A DNA stretch of 5,077 nt from the NCBI GenBank assembly GCA_015521095.1, contig WAOU01000106.1, positions 1-5,077 of the forward strand, in the 5' to 3' direction. The position numbers were made by a program, and so were the translations under genes. Under the pieces are notes generated by a model that was not told the origin of the DNA, made no database searches, and was given only the letters and a program-made list of their open reading frames with translations. This document shows positions 1 through 5,077 of this stretch, one piece after another; the first letter of the stretch is position 1, and each line of letters starts with the position of its first letter. Source of the stretch: Desulfurococcales archaeon (lineage in GTDB: Archaea; Thermoproteota; Thermoprotei_A; Sulfolobales; Acidilobaceae).

Positions 1-3
1 ATT

Positions 4-1674
4 CTATTGTGATTCAACTAGTATATTTCTAAACTTCTCCCTTAGCGCCCTCTTGTTGATCTTGCCTACACTTGTCATCGGTAGTTCTTCTACTACTATT
101 ACTTTGTCTGGTAGCCACCATTTTGGTATTTCTCCCTTCTCGACATAGTTCTTCATTAGATAATTGTTAATCTCTTCAGTGGTGATTTTGTCTTCCCATC
201 CTGGCTTGGGGACAATTATTGCTACTGGTCTTTCCTGCCACTTTGGATGATAAGCCGCTATGACTGCTACTTGGCCTACGCCTGGATGTCTGCTTATTGC
301 GTCTTCTAGTCTGACGCTACTTATCCATTCTCCACCGCTCTTGATTACATCCTTGTCTCTATCTACTATTACTATGCTACCGTCTTCATACCACACAGCG
401 ATGTCTCCTGTGTGGAACCATCCTCCCTTCCAGGCCGCCTCTGTTTTCTCCTTGTTCATATAGTATTCCGGAGTGACCCAGGGTGCTCTTACCACTATTT
501 CGCCCATTGTCTTTCCATCTTTTGGAACTGGTTTTCCTTCTGGGTCAACTACTCTTAGATCTACTAGCGGTATTGGCCATCCTGTTCGTAGTGCATAGTC
601 GAAGTAGTTTTCTTCTGTTACGTCTAGATATGCAGGTGGTGCCGCTAGTGTTAGTATTGGTGCAGTTTCTGTCATGCCATAGCCTACGAAGATCTTCATT
701 CCCATTTTCTTTGCTAGCTCTGCTAGGCCTCTCGGGAGTGCGCTTCCACCGTTCACGTAGAGGACATTGGATAGATCGTATTTCTGTGCGTCCGGGTGGG
801 TTAATAACATGTATAGTATTGTTGGGACTCCTGCCATGAATGTTACTTCTTCCTCGTGTATGAGTCTGAGGATTACTCCTGCATCAAGTTTCCCTGGATA
901 CACTTGTTTCATACCTAGAAGTGTCGCAATATAAGGTAGACCCCATGAATATACGTGGAACATTGGTACTAGGTGTAGTATGACATCCTCTGTCTTAACG
1001 CTTATGTGTCTGCTTATGGTCGAGAGATGGAGTGCTCCACTCATGGCATGAAGGACTAATGCTTTGTGGCTATGATACGCTCCTTTTGGAAGCCCTGTTG
1101 TACCACTTGTATAGCCCATGGCGGCCGGCTGATCCTCGCTTACTTCTGGCCACTCGTATTTCGAACCATACATCTTCAGTAGATCCTCATAATGGTACGT
1201 CTTAATACCTTGGATTTTGTCCGGAACAGAGTCTGTGTCAACGACGATTATTGCCTCTAGACTCTTGATCTTTGGAGCTATTGCTTCTACTAGTGGTAGA
1301 AAGTCGCTGTTTGTTACAACTACCTTGTCCTCTGCTTGGCTCATAACATATACTATTTCTGCTGGAGCTAATCGTATGTTTACGGGATGCAGTACTGCTC
1401 CCATCATTGGCACCGAGAAATAGAGCTCATAGTGCCAGTGCGTGTTCCAGTCTAGTGTTGCTACCCTGTCTAGTTTACTGACACCCAAGGCTGCTAATGC
1501 ACTTGCTATTTTTTCTATTCTGTCCGCTGTCTGCGAGAACCTAAATCTCTCTAAACCTTTCTTTGTTCTTGAGACTATCTCCATGTTGTAGAAAAGTTCT
1601 CTTGCCCTATTGTATAGTGAATGAAGGGTTACTTCGTAGCCAGGTCTCTGAGGTATTTTTTCCGGTAGCCCCAT
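4..1674 (-). CDS. Long-chain fatty acyl-CoA synthetase (AMP-binding, adenylate-forming family)
   Basis: This enzyme should activate a fatty acid with ATP to an acyl-adenylate and transfer it to CoA in the cytosol. Numbering is from the ATG at 1674 (556 residues, complete). The P-loop-like A3 motif YTSGTTGLPKG is at about 188-198, followed by VPMFHVYSWGLPY at 236-248. YGMTETAP is at 332-339 and GWFHTGD at 418-424. The linker motif DRDKDVIKSGGEWISS is at 438-453, and the catalytic A10 lysine is K538 in TSVGKINKRAL. From memory, the linker motif, the tryptophan at 244 (the position of the fatty-acid gate Trp) and the overall length match Thermus thermophilus long-chain acyl-CoA synthetase, so long-chain substrates are more likely than acetate. 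No signal peptide, membrane segment or cysteine is seen. A GTG at 1683 is in frame, but the ATG at 1674 is preferred because GGGTG at 1685-1681 sits 6 bases ahead of it as a ribosome-binding site and would overlap the GTG. The exact chain length of the substrate is inference. Confidence 0.93.
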   Translation of the reverse strand: MGLPEKIPQRPGYEVTLHSLYNRARELFYNMEIVSRTKKGLERFRFSQTADRIEKIASALAALGVSKLDRVATLDWNTHWHYELYFSVPMMGAVLHPVNIRLAPAEIVYVMSQAEDKVVVTNSDFLPLVEAIAPKIKSLEAIIVVDTDSVPDKIQGIKTYHYEDLLKMYGSKYEWPEVSEDQPAAMGYTSGTTGLPKGAYHSHKALVLHAMSGALHLSTISRHISVKTEDVILHLVPMFHVYSWGLPYIATLLGMKQVYPGKLDAGVILRLIHEEEVTFMAGVPTILYMLLTHPDAQKYDLSNVLYVNGGSALPRGLAELAKKMGMKIFVGYGMTETAPILTLAAPPAYLDVTEENYFDYALRTGWPIPLVDLRVVDPEGKPVPKDGKTMGEIVVRAPWVTPEYYMNKEKTEAAWKGGWFHTGDIAVWYEDGSIVIVDRDKDVIKSGGEWISSVRLEDAISRHPGVGQVAVIAAYHPKWQERPVAIIVPKPGWEDKITTEEINNYLMKNYVEKGEIPKWWLPDKVIVVEELPMTSVGKINKRALREKFRNILVESQ

Positions 1675-1680
1675 TTTATA

Positions 1681-1685
1681 CACCC
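1681..1685 (-). promoter_or_regulatory. Ribosome-binding site of the acyl-CoA synthetase gene
   Basis: The minus strand reads GGGTG, then a 6-base spacer TATAAA, then ATG at 1674. This fits the archaeal GGTG-type Shine-Dalgarno core and decides between the ATG at 1674 and the in-frame GTG at 1683, which lies inside the site. Confidence 0.5.
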
Positions 1686-1732
1686 ACTGTTAGGACACTT
1701 TAGCATCATATTATAGTATGATCTATTAGTGT

Positions 1733-1741
1733 TTTTTATAA
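1733..1741 (-). promoter_or_regulatory. Candidate TATA box for the acyl-CoA synthetase gene
   Basis: The minus strand reads TTATAAAAA, a good archaeal box A. Transcription would begin about 25 bases downstream, near 1711, leaving a leader of roughly 35-40 bases before the ATG at 1674. A second candidate, ACTATAATATG at 1717-1707, would give a leader of only about 12 bases. The sequence alone does not separate the two. Either way, the gene appears to have its own promoter and not to depend on readthrough from the phosphoesterase gene. Confidence 0.35.
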
Positions 1742-1752
1742 CTTATAGGAGT

Positions 1753-1824
1753 TAGAATCATTATTATTAAGTTAAAATATAATAGGTAAAAATAAAGTAA
1801 ATAAAGTAAATGATTCTACCTATT
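1753..1824. repeat. Two interleaved inverted repeats in the intergenic gap
   Basis: TAGAATCATT at 1753-1762 is the perfect reverse complement of AATGATTCTA at 1809-1818 (10-base arms, 46-base AT-rich loop). AATAGGTA at 1781-1788 is the perfect reverse complement of TACCTATT at 1817-1824 (8-base arms, 28-base loop). The arms alternate along the strand, so in RNA the two stems would form either a pseudoknot-like fold or competing hairpins. They share only two bases, 1817-1818. The site spans the 3' untranslated region of the phosphoesterase gene and ends just upstream of the TATA candidate of the next gene. It could act as a terminator or RNA-stability element, or be chance in AT-rich DNA. Confidence 0.4.
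1786..1810 (-). terminator. T-rich transcription terminator of the phosphoesterase gene
   Basis: Starting about 20 bases after the TAA stop, the minus strand runs through T-rich DNA containing two tandem copies of the 9-mer TACTTTATT (1808-1791) and then a run of five T at about 1794-1789. Archaeal termination commonly uses such T-rich tracts without a GC-rich hairpin. It also overlaps the loops of the interleaved inverted repeats at 1753-1824. Confidence 0.45.
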
Positions 1825-1829
1825 CTCGA

Positions 1830-4043
1830 TTATATTCTTACTAGTACTTTGGCGACACCGGCGATTATTAGGATTAGTACTATTACTGCTATTATAATTC
1901 CTATATTGTTTCCTTCTGCTTCCTTGGTTGTATTTGTCGTTTCTTCTGTTGTGTGCTGAGAGGTTGTTGTGGTGGTTTGCTCTGCTGTGGTTGTCGTGGT
2001 AGTCGTTTCTTCAGCAGTAGTAGTCGTCGAGGTCTCCTCCTGAGACGTCGTTGTTTCTGTCGGTGGTTCTGGTCCTGATAATGCTAGTGTAAATGAGTGG
2101 GTTGTTGCATGGCCCGCATAGTCGATTGCTGTTATATTGATTGTTACGTTAGTCATGTACTGGCTTACTACTGCGAAGGTTATTAGGTACGTTGATCCTG
2201 AGTATCGTTTTAAGTCATACTGTACTACTTCGCCGCGTTCCGTTGTTACTGTTCCGTATACCTTGTCAATGCCCCATCCCTCATCTGATATGTCGATGAA
2301 TACTTTGATTGTCCTATTTATTGCTGGTGCTCTGGGTAGTAGTCTCTTCAGTTCTACTGTTGGTGGTGCTTGGTCTTCTACTGTGTAGAGGACGTATTTG
2401 AGGTAGCTGTGGGCCGGTAGTGTCATGTTAAGGGCTATTGCTACCCTATCTACTTCAGGTAGATACTGGTATCCTAGTAATGAGACGTTTGCTCCGCCGC
2501 TGCTTTCAAGTACTTGTAGGTTAACTGGAGCGTTTTCCGGCCATGGGAGTGTTATTACGAAGGCGTTGTTTATGTTGATTGGATCATACATGTTCTCTAG
2601 ACTCATTACTATTCCTGTTGATCCTTGGTCTATTGTACCGAAGAAGTAGGTGTTGCCAAAGAGGTCCTGCCTCCAGTTCTCAGTATATTCTGGCTTGGTT
2701 ATCGGTATCGAGTTATATACTTCATACCTGCTCACGTTACTGTACCCGACGAACCATTGCCAGGCGTAAGGATATGATACCTCTCCTGTTGAAAGGTTGA
2801 GTTCATCGACTTGCAGGCCTTGGTAGTTTCCTGTTCCGTGTGATAGGGTAGTGGTAGTCTGGAATAGGGTTGTTGTGTTGGTTCTAGTTGAGTGATATGC
2901 CACGTATTGGTCTCTGTGTATGTGCCCAGCTAGTACAAGTGTCACATTGTAGTCTTCGACGAGTCTGAGAAGCCATTTTGCTTCTGTTATGTTTCCTCCC
3001 CAATAATAGCTGATGATGCTACCTGATACGCTTCTTGGGTCTCCTAGTAGAGGCGAGTCACTTGTACTGTTCAAGTATACTTGGCCTTGATGATAGAATA
3101 CGGGATGGTGCATTAACATTATCTTGTAAGGGATATCCGAGTTGTTTTCAAGTATTTGTTCTATTTTTACCATTGTTTCATAGTATGGATGCCCGAGTTC
3201 TCCATCTGTATTGACTAAAACAATCAGGATTTTACCTCCTATGACTCTATATGCAACTGTTTCTTCATAGTATTTAACGAAGTTACTGTTGGGATAGTCA
3301 TGGTTGCCTGGTGCCATGAACATCGGAATGTTATATGCGAAAGAATATCTATAACTTAGACTATTAACGTATTGTGTGCTAGCCTGTGTATCAGCTTCAT
3401 CACCAGTATTTAGGATCATATTTACGCCTAGGAGGGAGGACATGAGATAGCCTGTAAAACGCCTTTGCTGTCCCGTAGCCTCGTCTGGGGATCCGGCTCC
3501 AAAGTGGACATCTGTCATATGTATAAATCTTATGACATCGTTTATGCTCTTTAGAGCCCAAACTGATCGAGGTAGTATAAGCTGTTCGTTGTTTGATAGG
3601 TTGAATACTAGATCATATAGACCTCCTATCGTATCTTCCGGTATCGTTATACGTACTTCTGCGCCACTAGTTTCATTTCCGTAGGAGAGTATCGTGTAGC
3701 CAATTGTTTTTCTAATGATTACTAACTGGTTTCCGTCTAGGAATGACCCTAAGAGGTAAGCGTTAGTTATGTTAATAGGGTTTCCTTGGTTGTCGAGCAA
3801 GGCTTTTTTTAATATAACTGTGAAGTTTTCTCCAGGGGCTAGTACTGCTGGAAGAGCAGGTCCTATGTTGAGGCCTGGATTGGGGAACGCAGCTGTGTTA
3901 ATATTGGGTATTATAGGGTTAAACTCTGTATCTTCTGCTGTTGTTGGAATTATTGATGTTTTATATGAGACTGTACCAATTATTGGGGTTATAAATATAA
4001 GTATTAGGAGGAGTGTGAGTCCCTTGTTAAAGGTTTTTTTCAT
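1830..4043 (-). CDS. Secreted, membrane-anchored calcineurin-like metallophosphoesterase
   Basis: A complete 737-residue surface enzyme expected to hydrolyse phosphomonoesters or phosphodiesters outside the cell; the substrate is not evident. Residues 1-23 form a signal peptide (MKKTFNKG, then a hydrophobic core). Residues about 60-160 look like a beta-sandwich domain. The phosphoesterase domain spans about 170-380 and has the full two-metal set: TDVH (D178, H180), GDEAD (D215), GNHD (N247, H248), HH (312-313) and GHIH (H374, H376). A second beta-rich, Ig-like domain lies at about 558-656. A stalk very rich in Thr covers 662-706. A membrane helix at about 713-735 ends in VLVRI, so the enzyme would be tethered outside with a tiny cytosolic tail. 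About 16 N-x-S/T sequons suggest heavy N-glycosylation, and no cysteine is present. The upstream neighbour encodes a protein with the same stalk and anchor, which suggests a shared surface location. The start is the first Met ahead of the signal peptide. Confidence 0.92.
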   Translation of the reverse strand: MKKTFNKGLTLLLILIFITPIIGTVSYKTSIIPTTAEDTEFNPIIPNINTAAFPNPGLNIGPALPAVLAPGENFTVILKKALLDNQGNPINITNAYLLGSFLDGNQLVIIRKTIGYTILSYGNETSGAEVRITIPEDTIGGLYDLVFNLSNNEQLILPRSVWALKSINDVIRFIHMTDVHFGAGSPDEATGQQRRFTGYLMSSLLGVNMILNTGDEADTQASTQYVNSLSYRYSFAYNIPMFMAPGNHDYPNSNFVKYYEETVAYRVIGGKILIVLVNTDGELGHPYYETMVKIEQILENNSDIPYKIMLMHHPVFYHQGQVYLNSTSDSPLLGDPRSVSGSIISYYWGGNITEAKWLLRLVEDYNVTLVLAGHIHRDQYVAYHSTRTNTTTLFQTTTTLSHGTGNYQGLQVDELNLSTGEVSYPYAWQWFVGYSNVSRYEVYNSIPITKPEYTENWRQDLFGNTYFFGTIDQGSTGIVMSLENMYDPININNAFVITLPWPENAPVNLQVLESSGGANVSLLGYQYLPEVDRVAIALNMTLPAHSYLKYVLYTVEDQAPPTVELKRLLPRAPAINRTIKVFIDISDEGWGIDKVYGTVTTERGEVVQYDLKRYSGSTYLITFAVVSQYMTNVTINITAIDYAGHATTHSFTLALSGPEPPTETTTSQEETSTTTTAEETTTTTTTAEQTTTTTSQHTTEETTNTTKEAEGNNIGIIIAVIVLILIIAGVAKVLVRI
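1926..2060 (-). repeat. Thr-rich stalk-coding tract of the phosphoesterase
   Basis: This codes for residues 662-706 of the phosphoesterase: Thr runs broken by AEE, AEQ and SQ, sitting between the last folded domain and the membrane helix. Such low-complexity Thr tracts are usually O-glycosylated spacers that lift a surface domain through the S-layer. Bases 1962-2030 within it are identical to 4297-4365 in the neighbouring gene. Confidence 0.85.
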
Positions 4044-4050
4044 GTCATCA

Positions 4051-4055
4051 ACCCC
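4051..4055 (-). promoter_or_regulatory. Possible ribosome-binding site of the phosphoesterase gene
   Basis: The minus strand reads GGGGT, then TTGATGAC directly before the ATG at 4043. This is only a partial match to the archaeal GGAGGTGA core but is correctly placed, about 7 bases ahead of the start, and it supports the ATG that opens the signal peptide. Confidence 0.35.
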
Positions 4056-4090
4056 ACTTGGAGATCTTCGGTTTGAAAGTGTGCTTTGAA

Positions 4091-4139
4091 TAGAATATAA
4101 GAGTTAATATGTGAATATTACACATTACTATAAAATAAA
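4091..4139 (-). promoter_or_regulatory. Promoter region of the phosphoesterase gene, with an inverted repeat
   Basis: Two TATA candidates read on the minus strand. TTATTTTATAGT at 4139-4128 would start transcription near 4107 (leader about 64 bases). CTTATATTCTA at 4101-4091 would start it near 4070 (leader about 27 bases). Between them, 4109-4125 is an inverted repeat ATGTG-N7-CACAT, whose arms lengthen to TAAT(a)TGTG / CACATTA if one bulged base is allowed. It abuts the upstream TATA candidate on its downstream side, a position where archaeal repressors often bind. The operator role is inference. Confidence 0.35.
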
Positions 4140-4165
4140 TTTAACGTACAAATCATTTAATTTAT

Positions 4166-4185
4166 GAGAAAAAAGGAAATTTTTG
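4166..4185 (-). terminator. Pyrimidine-rich terminator after the upstream surface-protein gene
   Basis: A few bases after the TAA stop (4191-4189), the minus strand reads AAAAATTTCC followed by six T and CTC. This is a T-rich tract typical of archaeal intrinsic termination. It suggests the surface-protein gene and the phosphoesterase gene are separate transcripts or only partly coupled by readthrough. Confidence 0.45.
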
Positions 4186-4188
4186 TCG

Positions 4189-5076
4189 TTACTTCCTTAA
4201 TGCGAACGCTCCTGCTATTATTATGATAACGATTACTACAACAGCTACTAGTAGTCCTGTGTTTATACCTCCTTCCTCAACAGCTTGCTCCGATGTGGTT
4301 GTTGTGGTGGTTTGCTCTGCTGTGGTTGTCGTGGTAGTCGTTTCTTCAGCAGTAGTAGTCGTCGAAGTCTGCTCCTGGGTCGTGGTGGTTGTAGTTTCCT
4401 CTGTGGTTGTTGTGGTGGTTTGGGTTGTGGTTGTGGTAGTTGTCTCTGTGGTTGTTGTCGTCGTCTCCATCGATGGCCAGATCTGGAGTATTAGTGTGTT
4501 GAACCAGGTTATCATGTTCGTTACGTACTGTGGTCCATCAAGCTGTACTCCATAATACTCCCATGCGAATCCTGGCTCATAGTCTCCATAGGGCGACTCT
4601 CCACTGACCACCACTAGGCTGTGGACGTCTTCCCAGTACTCTGCGGCTAAGAATACAAATGTGTGGTTGCCCGAGCCCTGTCCGTAGAATAGTGGGTCAT
4701 ACAGCATTGGGGCCGGTTCATTGTTATCTCCTATATATGCTGTATCATAGGACCATAGTATTCTTATCAAACCAGGGAATGTCTCATTGGTTATATCGTG
4801 TGGTGTCCCACTATCGTCTACCCATAATAGTGGTGCAGGGCCGTGAGCTAGTATTGGCTTAGTAATGTTCTGGCTTATTATTGATGTCTCTAGCTCGGGG
4901 TAGTCGTCTACTGCCATGTGGACAAGTACTCTATAGAATCTTTGACAGTTGTGGTAGTCGTCGTAAAAGCTTGCGTACTCTATTCTTAGCTTTGCTCCGA
5001 TGTATTCGAGAAGATCGTTGACATACTCCTGGGTCTGCCATCCGCTTCCATAGTCGCTGTCTCCGGCGACCCATAG
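4189..5076 (-). CDS. Surface protein with GATase1-like/DUF4350-like domain, Thr-rich stalk and C-terminal anchor (5' end missing)
   Basis: The reading frame is open to the window edge, so this is the last 295 residues of a longer protein. The first visible residues, LWVAGDSDYGSGWQTQEYVN, lead into a folded region of about 200 residues. It contains LLEYIGAKLRIEYAS, HSLVVVSGESPYGDYEPGF and YYGVQLDGPQYVTNMITWF. This layout (a beta strand with small residues, a helix ending in an IGA-type turn, and a late VVVSGE..YGDY strand-turn) resembles the GATase1-like/DUF4350 fold of archaeal surface proteins. That is recognition from memory, not a search result, and no enzymatic role can be assigned. Then come a Thr-rich stalk (residues 204-261 of the visible part), an acidic linker, a membrane helix (about 271-291) and the tail LRK. 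Three N-glycosylation sequons and one cysteine are seen. An ATG at 4917 is internal: the sequence before it is in frame and continues the same fold. The protein is probably displayed on the cell surface beside the phosphoesterase. Confidence 0.8.
   Translation of the reverse strand, partial: LWVAGDSDYGSGWQTQEYVNDLLEYIGAKLRIEYASFYDDYHNCQRFYRVLVHMAVDDYPELETSIISQNITKPILAHGPAPLLWVDDSGTPHDITNETFPGLIRILWSYDTAYIGDNNEPAPMLYDPLFYGQGSGNHTFVFLAAEYWEDVHSLVVVSGESPYGDYEPGFAWEYYGVQLDGPQYVTNMITWFNTLILQIWPSMETTTTTTETTTTTTTQTTTTTTEETTTTTTQEQTSTTTTAEETTTTTTTAEQTTTTTTSEQAVEEGGINTGLLVAVVVIVIIIIAGAFALRK
4294..4467 (-). repeat. Thr-rich stalk-coding tract of the upstream surface protein
   Basis: About 58 codons, mostly Thr, broken by E, Q and AE pairs, directly ahead of the membrane anchor. 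Internal repetition is visible: the plus-strand 21-mer TGTGGTTGTTGTGGTGGTTTG occurs at both 4294-4314 and 4402-4422. Bases 4297-4365 equal 1962-2030 in the phosphoesterase gene, codon for codon. The tract is longer than its counterpart in the phosphoesterase (about 45 codons), as expected for a repeat that grows and shrinks by slippage or recombination. Confidence 0.85.
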
Positions 5077-5077
5077 A

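Noticed and set aside
483..839. Plus-strand open frame within the acyl-CoA synthetase gene
   Set aside because: It is antisense to a region with conserved motifs of the synthetase, has a leucine-rich composition typical of shadow frames, and lacks a ribosome-binding site or recognisable domain.
1681..1683. GTG at 1683 as the start of the acyl-CoA synthetase
   Set aside because: It overlaps the GGGTG ribosome-binding site, which is correctly spaced for the ATG at 1674. Only three extra residues are at stake.
1926..2060. The repetitive tracts as a CRISPR array or mobile element
   Set aside because: The repeats are in frame inside coding sequence and code for a Thr-rich stalk. There are no spacers of regular length, terminal inverted repeats or transposase.
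4223..4555. Plus-strand open frame coding for long valine runs across the Thr-rich tract
   Set aside because: It is the antisense shadow of Thr codons (ACN read backwards gives GTN-type valine codons). It has no start context or family resemblance and lies wholly inside a convincing minus-strand gene.
4915..4917. ATG at 4917 as the true start of the upstream surface protein
   Set aside because: The frame stays open to the window edge, the preceding residues continue a folded domain, and no signal peptide follows this ATG although the protein has a surface stalk and anchor.

Overview
The window carries three protein genes, all read on the minus strand. They are separated by two AT-rich intergenic gaps of about 145 bases each. 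Moderate GC, AGA/AGG arginine codons, T-rich gene ends without GC-rich hairpins, TATA-like boxes, and secreted proteins with many N-glycosylation sequons and a Thr-rich stalk before a C-terminal membrane helix all point to an archaeon. The best guess is a thermophilic crenarchaeon (Thermoproteota), but this is inferred from style and is not a firm taxonomic call.

In transcription order (high to low coordinates): (1) at 5076-4189, the 3' part of a gene for a cell-surface protein. It has an extracellular domain resembling a GATase1-like/DUF4350-type fold, a Thr-rich stalk, a membrane helix and a short basic tail. Its start lies beyond the window. (2) At 4043-1830, a complete gene for a secreted calcineurin-like metallophosphoesterase with every metal-binding motif present, flanking beta-rich domains, and the same kind of stalk and anchor. 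(3) At 1674-4, a complete gene for a cytosolic long-chain fatty acyl-CoA synthetase of the adenylate-forming superfamily, closely resembling the Thermus thermophilus enzyme.

The two surface-protein genes look like partners or paralogous constructs. Their stalk segments share a 69-base stretch identical in every base, codon-aligned in both genes, although the Thr codons inside it are mixed. This suggests recent segmental copying or gene conversion. The acyl-CoA synthetase has its own promoter-like region and no obvious functional link to them.

The gaps hold T-rich terminator-like tracts, TATA candidates, an inverted repeat next to a TATA candidate upstream of the phosphoesterase, and two interleaved inverted repeats between the phosphoesterase and acyl-CoA synthetase genes. 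No RNA gene, CRISPR array, insertion sequence or integration site was seen.
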